Notes: generated by a model not told the origin, from the letters alone. Positions 24,422 to 33,349 are shown, counted from the stretch's first letter. The stretch is 64,000 bases of DNA from Elusimicrobiales bacterium (GCA_028688015.1 JAQTZB010000007.1:62001-126000), one strand, 5' to 3'. Made by a program: numbers and translations.

Positions 24422-25504
24422 ATGACCGCAATCCCGCCGCCCCCGAAACTGCTCAAGTTCGACAAGGCCCAGCTCTTCAGCTTCTTTTTCTTCGGCATCC
24501 TGCTGTTCCTGCTCTACCAGCTGCTGCACATCCTCTCCCCCTTCATCGGAGCCCTGGTGGTGGCGGCCGCTTTCGCCCTCATCTTCTTCCCGGTGCACCA
24601 GTGGATCAGAAAAAAAGTGGCCTCCAACCGCTCGGCCGCCGCGGCCCTCTCCACCCTGCTGGCCGTGCTGACGCTGGCCCTGCCGCTGCTGCTCTTCGGC
24701 GGGCTGCTGCTCAGCGAATCGAGGGAGCTCTACCCCAAGACCAACCAGTGGCTGAACGCGGTCTCCCAGAAGGACCTGGACATCACCATCCCGGAAAATT
24801 TCAAGGCCTACATCACCGTAGACCCCAATGAGATCCTGACCAACAGCCTCAAGGGCATCCAGGAAAAGATCACCAAGTCCGGCGCGGGCCTGATCAAGAA
24901 CATCTTTTTCTTCCTGATCAATTTCGGCGTGATGACCTTCTCCATGTTCGCGCTGTTCCGCGACGGCGAGCGCTTCCTGCACTGGCTCATCGACCTCATC
25001 CCTATGGACCAGGAGCACAAGCGCCGCGTGGCCAACCAGCTCTACATCACCACCATGGCCGTGGTGCGCGGCCTGCTGCTGACGGCCATCATCCAGGGCT
25101 TCATCGGCGCCTTCGGCTACTGGCTGGCGGGTGTGAAAGCCCCGGCGCTGTTCGGCCTGCTCACCTCTTTCGCGGCCCTGGTCCCGTTCGTAGGCACCAG
25201 CCTGGTCTGGATCCCGCTGAGCATAGCCATGTATTTACTCGCCGGCTTCAAGACCGGCCTCTTCGTCCTCATGTGGGGCGGCCTCGTCGTCGGCCTCGTG
25301 GACAATTTCCTGCGCCCCATCCTCATCGGCAAGGGCGCCAAGCTGCCGGTCTTCCTGCTGTTCCTCGGCATCATCGGCGGCATGAAGGTCTACGGCCCGC
25401 TGGGGCTGTTCCTCGGGCCGCTGCTGATCTCCTGCGTGATTGTGTTCCTGCAGATCTACAGCGAGGCCAAGAACCTGCCCCACCTCCCCCCGCCCACGCA
25501 GTAA
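24422..25504 (+). CDS. AI-2E/PerM-family membrane protein
   Basis: 360 residues. I chose the ATG at 24422 rather than an in-frame TTG 15 nt earlier that overlaps the TATAAT box. Typical AI-2E transporter family layout: two N-terminal helix pairs, a soluble middle segment (about 95-160), then five helices with FGLLTSFAALVPFVGTSLVW and DNFLRPILIGKGAKLPVFLL, which are characteristic. Members include E. coli YdiK, PerM and TqsA and Na+/H+ antiporter-like proteins; the substrate here is unknown. Confidence 0.87.
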   Translation: MTAIPPPPKLLKFDKAQLFSFFFFGILLFLLYQLLHILSPFIGALVVAAAFALIFFPVHQWIRKKVASNRSAAAALSTLLAVLTLALPLLLFGGLLLSESRELYPKTNQWLNAVSQKDLDITIPENFKAYITVDPNEILTNSLKGIQEKITKSGAGLIKNIFFFLINFGVMTFSMFALFRDGERFLHWLIDLIPMDQEHKRRVANQLYITTMAVVRGLLLTAIIQGFIGAFGYWLAGVKAPALFGLLTSFAALVPFVGTSLVWIPLSIAMYLLAGFKTGLFVLMWGGLVVGLVDNFLRPILIGKGAKLPVFLLFLGIIGGMKVYGPLGLFLGPLLISCVIVFLQIYSEAKNLPHLPPPTQ

Positions 25505-25522
25505 GGGCGCGAGGCGTGAAAT

Positions 25523-25553
25523 AAAAAAGCCCGGGCTGCCCCGGGCTTTTTTT
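25523..25553. terminator. Bidirectional intrinsic terminator
   Basis: AAGCCCGGG and CCCGGGCTT pair around a short loop, with A-run and T-run flanks, between two convergent genes. Confidence 0.9.
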
Positions 25554-25565
25554 CGCCGCAGATCT

Positions 25566-26288
25566 TCAGGTTCCCTTGGCTTCCGACTCCGGGCAGAGGT
25601 TGCGCACCGCGCAGCGCGCGCAGGTTCCCTTGCGGGACATGTCCTGCGCCAGCATCTTCTCTCCGGTCTCGCGGATCAGGGCCAGCGTTTTTTCTTCGGA
25701 GGCGGGGTCGTAGGGGGCCGTCACCTTCTGCAGCGAGGTGAGGATAAAGTAGCCGACGGACCCGACCTTCTGCTTCAGCGCCCGGGCCAGGCCCAGCGCG
25801 TATATGGAGAGCTGCAGGCTGCCGGCCACGTCCCACTCGTTGCGGTCCTCGAAGCCCATCTTGTAGTCCAGCAGCTCTACGAGGCCGCCGGGCAGGCGGT
25901 CCACCCGGTCTATCGTGCCCTTCACCAGCCATTTCTCGAAAGGGAACTGGAAGTGCTTCTCGGAGTAGATCACCTGCGTCGTGTTCTGCTGCCAGTGCAG
26001 CCACCAGTCCTCCAGCACTTTGGCCCCGCGGTTGTAGAACTCCATGCTCGCCTGCGGCGTGGCGTAGCCCTGGTGCAGCCAGTTGTCCTCGTAATACTGC
26101 AGCAGGTCGCCCAGGTCGCCGGGGCGGGCGTGGAAGGCCCCGAGCGCCTTGTGGACGCTCAGCCCCAGAGAAGAGTAGGGGGTCTGCGGGGCGAACTTGC
26201 GCTCGACGTAGATGAACCGGTAGAGGAAGGGACAGTCCAGGTAGGCCCGTATCTTGCTGTAGTTCAGCTCAAGCGGGTCGAAGATCAT
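25566..26288 (-). CDS. PD-(D/E)XK nuclease with four-Cys iron-sulfur site
   Basis: 240-residue single-domain protein of the RecB-nuclease/Cas4 type. Active-site residues visible: His46 (LGLSVHKALG), Asp127 in GTIDRVD, and Asp141-Tyr-Lys143 in VELLDYK. A Cys at 19 and three at 223, 226, 232 (CARCAVRNLC) match the AddB/Cas4 [4Fe-4S] staple. No CRISPR array or cas gene lies in the window, so a general DNA-repair role is likelier than adaptation. The start is ATG within ATGA, overlapping the rsmD stop. Confidence 0.85.
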   Translation of the reverse strand: MIFDPLELNYSKIRAYLDCPFLYRFIYVERKFAPQTPYSSLGLSVHKALGAFHARPGDLGDLLQYYEDNWLHQGYATPQASMEFYNRGAKVLEDWWLHWQQNTTQVIYSEKHFQFPFEKWLVKGTIDRVDRLPGGLVELLDYKMGFEDRNEWDVAGSLQLSIYALGLARALKQKVGSVGYFILTSLQKVTAPYDPASEEKTLALIRETGEKMLAQDMSRKGTCARCAVRNLCPESEAKGT

Positions 26289-26866
26289 TTCTTTAAACGG
26301 TAAAAGTCCACGTCGGTATCGCCGTACCTTTCATGGCGGACGTGGTCCAGCCCCGGCACTTCGGAGAGGAGCTCTTTCTTGTGGTGCTGCACCGCCACCA
26401 TCCCGGTCGGCGTGAGGATGCCGGCCTGAGCGACCATGGTCAGAGTTTCCATGCTGTAAAAAAGCGGGAGGTTTTCCGCCGTGCGGTACGGCGGGCCCAT
26501 GAAGATCAGGTCGTAGCCCTTATAATCCGCGAAATGCTCCAGCCACTTCAGGCCGCTGAGCACGTCGGCCTTCAGCACCTTCCCTTTCTCCGTGAACTCC
26601 AGCGCAGCCAGGTTTTTTTCTATGATCTTTACGCAAAGGCCGTCTTTCTCGACGAAGACCGCCTTCGAAGCGCCGCGCGAGAGGGCCTCCAGGCCCACCG
26701 TGCCGCACCCGGCGAAGAGGTCCAGCATCACGGCGCCGGTGACGTAGGGGCGCACGATATCGAAGAAAGACTGGCGGATCCGGGCCGAGATCGGCTTGAC
26801 GAATTTGTCTTTTGGCACCGAGAAGATCTTCCGGCCGCGGTGCGTGCCGGCAATAATACGCATCAT
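26285..26866 (-). CDS. rsmD: 16S rRNA (guanine966-N2)-methyltransferase RsmD, atypical catalytic motif
   Basis: 193 residues with RsmD features: RIIAGTHRGRKI at the start, PISARIRQSFFDIV, the SAM-binding loop DLFAGCGTVGLEALSRGA, and FVEKDG. The usual catalytic (D/N)PP(Y/F) motif reads GPPY (Gly124), from codon GGC where GAC would give Asp. In N-methyltransferases that acidic or amide residue holds the target amine, so activity may be altered, or this is a base error. The second codon is also ATG; either start is possible. Confidence 0.85.
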   Translation of the reverse strand: MMRIIAGTHRGRKIFSVPKDKFVKPISARIRQSFFDIVRPYVTGAVMLDLFAGCGTVGLEALSRGASKAVFVEKDGLCVKIIEKNLAALEFTEKGKVLKADVLSGLKWLEHFADYKGYDLIFMGPPYRTAENLPLFYSMETLTMVAQAGILTPTGMVAVQHHKKELLSEVPGLDHVRHERYGDTDVDFYRLKK

Positions 26867-26947
26867 AAATTAATGGGGCTGTAACATTTCCTTAACGGCT
26901 GGGTTTTATACTATTATAGTAAATAGAGCCGGCAAGCGGAGAACACA

Positions 26948-28279
26948 ATGGCTAACCCCGACATAATCATCGTAGACGACGACCCCATGGTGGGAGAGCT
27001 CTCCCGCGACCTGCTCACCGACGCCGGCTACACCGTGGGCCTGGTGCAGGACTCCCTGGAAGCCATCCCCACCATCAAGGCCCAGATGCCCCGCCTGATA
27101 GTGACCGACATCATGATGCCCGGCATCACGGGCATGGACATCTGCAAAGCCATAAAGTCGGACCCCTCCCTCAAGCACATGAAGATCATCGTGGTCTCCG
27201 GCAAGTCCTACGAGGTGGAGAAGCAGCGGGCGTTCCAGCTGGGCGCGGACTTCTTCCTCCAGAAGCCGTACAACGTGGAGACTTTCTCCAACACGGTCAA
27301 GAGCATCCTCGACGGGGCCGCCCCGCAGCGCGAGCCCTCCGCCTCACCCGCCGACGCCCCCGCCATCATCAGGGAGGAAGAACACGCCCAGGCCAGCGAC
27401 CTTAGCGCCGGCCAGATCCGCGTAACCGCCTGGGGCGCCCGCGGCCTGCCGATGGAAATGCCCAACACTATTTCGCGCTACGGCCACCAGACCTCGTGCC
27501 TGTCCGTAGAGACCAGGGAGCACCTTTTCATCTTCGACGCCGGCACCGGCATAGTAGCGCTGGGCAAGGAGATAGCCGAGAAGAAGCGCTACTACAAGGA
27601 CATCTGGGTCTGCCTGACCCATTTCCACCTGGACCACATCCTGGGCCTGGGCCGCTTCGCGCCCATCCACGACCCGCATTTCAATATCCACCTGATCGGT
27701 TCCAACGACCCCGAGAAGACCCTCAAGGAAGTGGCGCAGGCCACGTTCTACAGCTCTTTCTCCCTCACCAAGCAGGCCCCCAAGGCCAAGATCGACATCT
27801 ACGAGATCCTCGAGGACAATTACGAGCTGTTCCCCGGCGTGAAGTTGTCCGCCATGTACGCCAACCACCCCACCAGCACGCTGGTCTACGTCTTCGACAT
27901 CAACGGCCGCCGCATCTCCTACTGCCCGGACAGCGAGATCTGGGGCGACGCCACCGCCTTCCAGGACTACGACGAGAAGCTGGGCGGTTTCGTGAAGGGC
28001 TCCGACATCTTCGTCCACGACGCCGTCTACAACGACCGTGACTATGAGACCGCCAAGCATCAGGGCCACTCCGGCCTGTCGATTGTGGTGGACTTCGCAG
28101 TGGAGAAAGCGCAAGCGCGCGACCTGGTCCTCTGGCACGCGCATCCCGACTATACCGACGAGCAGCTGGACCAGATGCTGGCCGCGGCCCAGGCGCGCAT
28201 ACAGCAGAAAGGCTACCAGTTGACCTGCCACCTGCCCTCGGAAAAGCAGAGCTTCCTGCTGCAGGGCCAGGCGAAGTAG
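26948..28279 (+). CDS. Response-regulator receiver fused to a metallo-beta-lactamase-fold domain
   Basis: 443 residues. Residues 1-123 are a CheY-like receiver with Asp10-12, phospho-acceptor Asp54 (IVTDIMMPG) and Lys106 (LQKPYN). A 30-residue Ala/Pro/Glu linker follows. From about 157 comes a metallo-beta-lactamase fold with THFHLDHILGL (His225, His227, Asp229, His230), SYCPDSEI and a late WHAHPDY His, resembling cyclic-nucleotide phosphodiesterase/RNase Z-like hydrolases. Phosphorylation may control hydrolysis of an unknown phosphodiester or other substrate. It has a GCGGAG site. No cognate kinase is adjacent; the orphan kinases at 4172-6725 are candidates. Confidence 0.87.
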   Translation: MANPDIIIVDDDPMVGELSRDLLTDAGYTVGLVQDSLEAIPTIKAQMPRLIVTDIMMPGITGMDICKAIKSDPSLKHMKIIVVSGKSYEVEKQRAFQLGADFFLQKPYNVETFSNTVKSILDGAAPQREPSASPADAPAIIREEEHAQASDLSAGQIRVTAWGARGLPMEMPNTISRYGHQTSCLSVETREHLFIFDAGTGIVALGKEIAEKKRYYKDIWVCLTHFHLDHILGLGRFAPIHDPHFNIHLIGSNDPEKTLKEVAQATFYSSFSLTKQAPKAKIDIYEILEDNYELFPGVKLSAMYANHPTSTLVYVFDINGRRISYCPDSEIWGDATAFQDYDEKLGGFVKGSDIFVHDAVYNDRDYETAKHQGHSGLSIVVDFAVEKAQARDLVLWHAHPDYTDEQLDQMLAAAQARIQQKGYQLTCHLPSEKQSFLLQGQAK

Positions 28280-28296
28280 CCCCGGGCGCCCGGAGC

Positions 28297-28336
28297 AAAA
28301 AAAGAAACCCCGCGACAGTCGCGGGGTTTCTTTTGG
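28297..28336. terminator. Bidirectional intrinsic terminator
   Basis: A 15-bp stem (28301-28315 with 28319-28333) flanked by A and T runs, serving the receiver-MBL gene and the convergent DUF3467 gene. Confidence 0.92.
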
Positions 28337-28351
28337 GTTAGCCCCCCCTGT

Positions 28352-28648
28352 TCAGCTGTGGCCCTGCGTCAGGGTCACGGGGCGCTCGGGGATCACGCCG
28401 AACCGCTCCTCGTAGCGCTTGATATTCTCCTGCAGGGCCTGCAGGAAGCGCTTAGTGTGCACGGGGCTGGAGATGATGCGCGAGCGCAGCTTGGCCTTGG
28501 GCTGGTTGGGCTGCAGGAAAAGGAAATCAAAAATGAACTCGGTCTCGCTGTGCGTGACGCCGGCGAGGTTGGCGTAGGTGCCCTGGGCGGTGGCCTCGTC
28601 CATCTGCACTTCCAGCTGCATCGGCTTCGCTTCCTTGTTGTCGGACAT
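28352..28648 (-). CDS. DUF3467 family protein
   Basis: 98 residues from the ATG preceded by AAGGAGG; a longer frame upstream lacks a site. The core YANLAGVTHSETEFIFDFLF, then RSRIISSPVHTKRFLQALQE, NIKRYEERFG is characteristic of DUF3467, small cytoplasmic proteins widespread in bacteria with no assigned biochemical role. Confidence 0.82.
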   Translation of the reverse strand: MSDNKEAKPMQLEVQMDEATAQGTYANLAGVTHSETEFIFDFLFLQPNQPKAKLRSRIISSPVHTKRFLQALQENIKRYEERFGVIPERPVTLTQGHS

Positions 28649-28727
28649 TGGTCCTCCTTGAAGATCCGCCCGTTTCACCGGGCGCAAGTAAAAGTATAAT
28701 ATATTTGTCTGTCGCAAGGGAGAGAAA

Positions 28728-29732
28728 ATGAAACCTGCTTTTTACGCCTTTTGCCTGTCCGTCTTCGCCCTCTCGCTGCCTGCCGCAGCCCAGGCGGACC
28801 TGAAATGCCCGGAGCTCAAGCCCAAGACGCGCCAGCTGAAGGTGCTCCGCATGCAGCCGCAGCGCCGGGGCAAGGACTGGCTGGAGGGCTTGCCCAGGAA
28901 CACCAACTCCGTCTCCTGCGACCTCTACGGCATGAAGACCGAGGAGGCCGAATACGACGGCAAGAACCTGGTGCTCAAACACGCCTACGTTTACACGGAG
29001 AAAGAGGAGGCGAGGGCCTTCTGCGAGCGGCGCAAGTCAGAGGAGAAGCTCACCACCACCTTCAGCGACGAGGCGCAGTCGTCCGTGGACGATTTCTGCC
29101 GCAAGTACAGGAAGAAGGACTTCGGCATAGTGCGGGTCTTCGACGCCTCCCCTTCCCAGGCCAAAGAGAGTTCCCGCAAGCCGGTCCGCCTGATCATGCG
29201 CCTCTACACCAAGGCCGGCTTCACGGCCGAGGAACACGCCTTCGACCCGCTGCTGAACCTGGAGAGCGTGACCGTCTACGCCTACGACAAGGCGAACAAT
29301 CTCTCGGAAATGACGGTGAACGACTTCGAGGGCCGGCAGCTGCGCCGCGAGACCTGGGCCTGGAACAAGGCGGCGGCGGCGCGCACCCACTCGGTCTTCG
29401 GCGAGACCAACGAGCTGCGCAGAAAGACGGTCTATGAGCTGCGCGAGGACGGTGCGCTGCGGCGCGAGGTGCGCTCGACCTACGACTCGGGTGAGCAGCC
29501 GGTCACCCGCAGCGAGATCTACTGCGACGCCAAGGGCCGCCCCGAGAAGGAGCTGATCTACGACGCCGACGCGGCCGAACCCAAGTACGACTACACCTAC
29601 GCCTACAAGTACGACGCCAAAGGCAACTGGACCGAGGAGCGCCGCTCCCGCGTCCTCGTCTTCAACGGCAACCGCATGAAAGACTCCCAATCCCCCCCCG
29701 AGATCACCAAGCGCGAGTTCATTTATTACTGA
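28728..29732 (+). CDS. Secreted protein of unknown function with YD-repeat-like C-terminus
   Basis: 334 residues with a signal peptide ending about AAAQA. The N-terminal third is Cys-containing and Lys/Glu-rich. The C-terminal half has successive strands such as YDKANNLSEMTVNDFEGRQL, YDSGEQPVTRSEIYCDAKGR and YKYDAKGNWTEERRS that recall RHS/YD repeats. I know no specific function. It has a TATAAT at 28695-28700 and a GGGAGA ribosome site seven nt before the ATG, so is likely monocistronic. Confidence 0.72.
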   Translation: MKPAFYAFCLSVFALSLPAAAQADLKCPELKPKTRQLKVLRMQPQRRGKDWLEGLPRNTNSVSCDLYGMKTEEAEYDGKNLVLKHAYVYTEKEEARAFCERRKSEEKLTTTFSDEAQSSVDDFCRKYRKKDFGIVRVFDASPSQAKESSRKPVRLIMRLYTKAGFTAEEHAFDPLLNLESVTVYAYDKANNLSEMTVNDFEGRQLRRETWAWNKAAAARTHSVFGETNELRRKTVYELREDGALRREVRSTYDSGEQPVTRSEIYCDAKGRPEKELIYDADAAEPKYDYTYAYKYDAKGNWTEERRSRVLVFNGNRMKDSQSPPEITKREFIYY

Positions 29733-29789
29733 CCCTCACCCCTTCATCCGGGCGCGCCCTCAAAAGCGCGCCCGTATTTTTATATCTAC

Positions 29790-30215
29790 GCAATGAAACA
29801 CTCAAGATCCTACCCGAGAGAAAGATCCGCGAGAAGCCCAGTCGGGGCCAGCAGGGGAGGGGCCCCGTGCTCCTGGGCAGAGGGGAACCGTTGCGCGGTT
29901 CCCCCCGCCCTTGGGAAATTAAGGGCGGGGCCCCCTTCCCCAAAGTCGCACGGAACCCCTCCCCTGCCGTCCCCTCCGTATTCTTTGTCAGTGTTGTTAT
30001 AGCGAGCCACTGGCGGAGACCGCAGGGGTAGGACAACCAAAACCGTCGCGAGCCCGACGCTTGCGTAGCGCGGAGGGCGGGTGGAGCGAAGCGACACCGC
30101 AGTGTGCCGAGTGAGCGCACGGTGTGCGCGAACGCGTTTTGCGGTCCTATCCCTGCGGTAGGCCGCCCAACAACGAGCGCCCCTGCGGTAGGCCGCCACC
30201 CCACGAGCGCCCCTC
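29790..30215. repeat. Dispersed palindromic intergenic repeat, copy 2
   Basis: Second, longer copy of the element at 1-250. Homology is direct over 29921-30213; the left part (29790-29920) includes a perfect hairpin at about 29881-29903 and may belong to the element, since copy 1 is cut off there. It carries a 15-bp inverted repeat (30019-30033 with 30145-30159, one mismatch), the same GCGCACGGTGTGCGC palindrome, and two tandem 30-bp units at the right end. This fills the 566-bp gap between genes; no gene is credible in it. Confidence 0.8.
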
Positions 30216-30245
30216 CCCTATTGCCCCCCCCAAAAAAATGGATAT

Positions 30246-30275
30246 AAAAAAACCGGCCCCGCGAACGGGGCCGGT
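30246..30275 (-). terminator. Intrinsic terminator of cspA
   Basis: A 10-bp GC stem (30252-30261 with 30266-30275) around CGAA; on the minus strand it is followed by seven T. Confidence 0.92.
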
Positions 30276-30298
30276 CTGTGGTCCAGATAAGCTATGGC

Positions 30299-30514
30299 TT
30301 ATTTGGCGGGAGCAGACTTCCTGACGTTGACGGCCTTGGGGCCCTTGTCAGTGTTCTCGGTGTCGAACTCGACTTCCTGGTTTTCAGCCAGGGTCTTGAA
30401 GCCTTCGCCTTGAATCGAAGAGTGATGAACGAAAAGGTCCTTGGAACCATCCTCCGGGATGATGAAGCCGAACCCTTTCTTGTCGTTGAACCACTTTACT
30501 TTACCTTTTGCCAT
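30299..30514 (-). CDS. cspA: Cold-shock-domain protein (CspA family)
   Basis: 71 residues. It starts [18 protein letters not shown] and has both RNA-binding motifs (KGFGFI and LFVHHSSI), then GPKAVNV. Full-length for the family; an RNA chaperone acting on single-stranded RNA or DNA. A GAGAGG site lies 13 nt before the ATG, and the AT-rich leader is typical of this class. It has its own strong terminator. Confidence 0.95.
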   Translation of the reverse strand: MAKGKVKWFNDKKGFGFIIPEDGSKDLFVHHSSIQGEGFKTLAENQEVEFDTENTDKGPKAVNVRKSAPAK

Positions 30515-30615
30515 TTGCTTATTTACCTCTCTATTTATTTACCGCATGCTACCGGGCCGTTTCCGGCCGTTACAACCATTATATATAAATTCGCGCTTAA
30601 AGAAGCAAGCGGAAT

Positions 30616-33162
30616 TTATTCCTCCCCCCACTTGAGGTACAGGGGCATCAGCGCGTTGACCGCGTCCGGGTGCCGCCCGACGACGCGCACCGCGAAGTCG
30701 TGCCGGCCGCTCTTGTAGCAGGGCACCTCGCCCTTGTAGACGTAGGCGTCGCCCATGCGCGCGTCCTGAACCATCGAGACGGACTTGCCGTCCTTGAACA
30801 GCGCCTCGCCGCCGGCCGTGCCGATGTGCAGCTGCACATCCACGTCCTCCGGCTTCAGGTCGCCCAGCCAGACCACGGCGCTGACCGGCAGCTTGGCGCC
30901 GGCCCGCACTTCCATCTCCGGCTTGAACTGGTCGGTCACCACCTTAACGCGCGGCCAATTCTCTTCCAGCTTCTTGCGCCAGCGGGCGATCTCGGCCACG
31001 CGGGAGTTCTCCAGGAATTTCTTGGACGAGCGGTGCGCGTGGGAGTAGAACTTCTCGTGGTACTCGCGCAGCATGCGGTTGGTGTTGAAGTGCGGCACCA
31101 GCTTCTGCACGCAGCTCTTCATCATCTTGATCCACCCGCGCGGCAGGCCCGAGGCGTCGCGGTCGTAATACAGCGGGGCCACCATCTTCTTGATATTGTT
31201 ATAGATGGACTCGGCCTCCACGTAGTCGCGCTCCTCCTCGCTGTTATAGGCCTCCGTGCCGCCGATGGCCCAGCCCACGTCGGGCGAGTAGCCTTCCGGC
31301 CACCAGCCGTCCAGCACGGAGAGGTTCATCACGCCGTTGATCACGGCCTTCATACCGCTGGTGCCAGAGGCCTCGAGCGGCCTGATCGGGTTGTTCATCC
31401 ACACGTCCACACCCTGCACCATGTAGCGCGCCACGTTCATGTTGTAATCTTCCACGAAGATGATGCGGTTCTTGAAGCGCTTATCCAGCGACAGCCGCGC
31501 CACCTGTTTGATGAATTCCTTGCCGTGCACGTCGGCCTGGTGCGCCTTGCCGGCGAACACGAACTGCACCGGCATCTTTTCGTCGGTGACCAGCTGCAGC
31601 AGCCGCTCGAGGTCGCGCATGAACAGCGTCGCGCGCTTGTAGGTGGCGAAGCGGCGGGCGAAGCCGATCGTCAGGTACTCGGGGTTCAGCACGGTCTCGA
31701 TCTCGGCGAGGATGGTACGGTCCGCTCCGAGGCGCATGTGCTGGCGCTTCAGGCGCTCGCGCACCAGCTTCACCAGCTTGACCTTGCGCGTCATGTGCGT
31801 ATCCCAGAATTCCTTGTCGTCGATATCAGTGATCTTGGGCCAGTCGCAGGAATCCGGCACTCCGTTATGGCCGCCGGCCAGCGACTTGCTGTAGAGCTGG
31901 TGGTGCTCGTGGCTTATCCAGGAGCAGGTATGCACGCCGTTGGTGATGCCCTCTATCGGGATCTCGTAGCGCGGCAGCTGCGGCCACAGTTTGTGCCACA
32001 TGTCGCGGGACACGTCGCGGTGCAGCAGGCTGACGCCGTTAAGGAAGGCGCAGAGGCGCATCGCCACGACGGTCATGCAGAAGCCCATCGAGGTGTGCTC
32101 CTCCTTGCCTATCTCGAGGAACTCCGGGAAGCTGAGCCCGAGCTCCTTGGAATAAGACTCCAGGTACTTGCGCACCAGGTCGAAGTCGAAATACTCGTTG
32201 CCGGCCATCACCGGGGTATGGGTAGTGAACGCGGAAGAGGCCCACACTATCTCGCGCGCCTCCGGGTAGGACAGGCCGCGGTTGCGCATCAACTGCCGGA
32301 CCCGCTCGAAGAGCAGGAACGCGCTGTGCCCTTCGTTGACGTGGAACACGGTGGGCTTGAGGCCCATGGCCTCCAGGGCCCGCGCGCCGCCGATGCCCAG
32401 CACTATCTCCTGGCGGATGCGGTTCTCGCGGTCGCCGCCGTAAAGCTGTTCGGTTATCACCCGCGCCGCCGGGGAGTTTTCGGGCAGGTTGGTGTCCAGC
32501 AGGAACAGCGAGCAGCGCCCTACCGGCACCTTCCAGACCCCCACCAGCACGCGTTCGCCCGCCAGGTCCACCTCCACGCGCAGCGGCTTGCCGGAGCCGT
32601 CCTTCACTATCTCCACGGGCATGTTGTACCAGTCGTTCTCGGGGTAGCGCTCCACCTGCCAGTTGTCGCGGTTGAGCACCTGCTGCACGTAGCCCTTCTT
32701 ATAAAGAAGGCCCACGCCCACCAGCGGGATGCCGAGGTCGGAGGAGGATTTCAAATGGTCGCCCGACAGCATGCCGAGGCCGCCGGAATAGATAGGCAGG
32801 CCTTCGCCGATGCCGTACTCCATAGAGAAGTAGGCCACCAGCATGTCCTTGTCCTGGGCGTCGGCGTTCTTGGCGTACCAAGTCTCCTTGGTGGCCATGT
32901 AGGATTCGAACTTGTTCTTGATCTCGCCCAGGCGGCCCAGGAAATTATTGTCCTTGCTGAGCGCGTCCAGGCGCTCGGGGGCCAGCGTGCCCAGGATCCA
33001 CTTCGGGTTGCGGTGGGAGCGGTGCCACAGTTCCTCGTCTATGCCTACGAACATCATGATCGCGTCCCAGTTCCAGGTGAACCACATATTGGTGGACAGT
33101 TCGTCCAGGGCTTTCAGGTTTTCCGGAAGGTTCGGGATTACATTGAACGATTTGATCTTCAT
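30616..33162 (-). CDS. glgP: Alpha-glucan (glycogen/maltodextrin) phosphorylase
   Basis: 848-residue GT35 enzyme that releases glucose-1-phosphate from storage glucan. It belongs to the branch with an extra N-terminal domain (starting NLPENLKALDELSTNMWFTW, DUF3417-like). Conserved parts include GGLGMLSGDHLKSSSDLGIP, HVNEGHSAFL, the phosphate/PLP region EASGTSGMKAVINGVMNLS with the PLP-binding Lys, and DGWWPEGY. A long C-terminal extension after about 690 is family-typical. Single gene with a CGGAG site; it implies glycogen storage. Confidence 0.94.
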   Translation of the reverse strand: MKIKSFNVIPNLPENLKALDELSTNMWFTWNWDAIMMFVGIDEELWHRSHRNPKWILGTLAPERLDALSKDNNFLGRLGEIKNKFESYMATKETWYAKNADAQDKDMLVAYFSMEYGIGEGLPIYSGGLGMLSGDHLKSSSDLGIPLVGVGLLYKKGYVQQVLNRDNWQVERYPENDWYNMPVEIVKDGSGKPLRVEVDLAGERVLVGVWKVPVGRCSLFLLDTNLPENSPAARVITEQLYGGDRENRIRQEIVLGIGGARALEAMGLKPTVFHVNEGHSAFLLFERVRQLMRNRGLSYPEAREIVWASSAFTTHTPVMAGNEYFDFDLVRKYLESYSKELGLSFPEFLEIGKEEHTSMGFCMTVVAMRLCAFLNGVSLLHRDVSRDMWHKLWPQLPRYEIPIEGITNGVHTCSWISHEHHQLYSKSLAGGHNGVPDSCDWPKITDIDDKEFWDTHMTRKVKLVKLVRERLKRQHMRLGADRTILAEIETVLNPEYLTIGFARRFATYKRATLFMRDLERLLQLVTDEKMPVQFVFAGKAHQADVHGKEFIKQVARLSLDKRFKNRIIFVEDYNMNVARYMVQGVDVWMNNPIRPLEASGTSGMKAVINGVMNLSVLDGWWPEGYSPDVGWAIGGTEAYNSEEERDYVEAESIYNNIKKMVAPLYYDRDASGLPRGWIKMMKSCVQKLVPHFNTNRMLREYHEKFYSHAHRSSKKFLENSRVAEIARWRKKLEENWPRVKVVTDQFKPEMEVRAGAKLPVSAVVWLGDLKPEDVDVQLHIGTAGGEALFKDGKSVSMVQDARMGDAYVYKGEVPCYKSGRHDFAVRVVGRHPDAVNALMPLYLKWGEE

Positions 33163-33275
33163 TACTTTTGACTCCGTTGCCGCAAAGATTAAGATAATCT
33201 TACAAAACTTGCCCCCTCTCCCTCAAAAGACCTGCGTCAACCGAGGCGGGCGGCAGCGGCGCAAGAATTTAATAC

Positions 33276-33304
33276 TTGAACCTGCACGGGTTTTTTTATA
33301 AAAT
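33276..33304 (+). promoter_or_regulatory. Promoter of tRNA-Ala
   Basis: TTGAAC at 33276-33281 and TAAAAT at 33299-33304, spaced 17 nt; predicted start about 40 nt before the tRNA. Confidence 0.6.
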
Positions 33305-33349
33305 ATATTCAGTTCTTTAAAGAAGCAGTGGTAAAGCAGTCGGATTTTC

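Noticed and set aside
25566-26288. Cas4 and a CRISPR system
   Set aside because: The protein has the Cas4-like nuclease and Cys pattern, but there is no repeat array or other cas gene anywhere in the window, and it is coupled to rsmD.
29719-30204. 161-codon minus-strand reading frame in the repeat
   Set aside because: Arg/Gly/Pro-rich, spans inverted repeats and terminator-like palindromes, no ribosome site, and is not preserved in copy 1.
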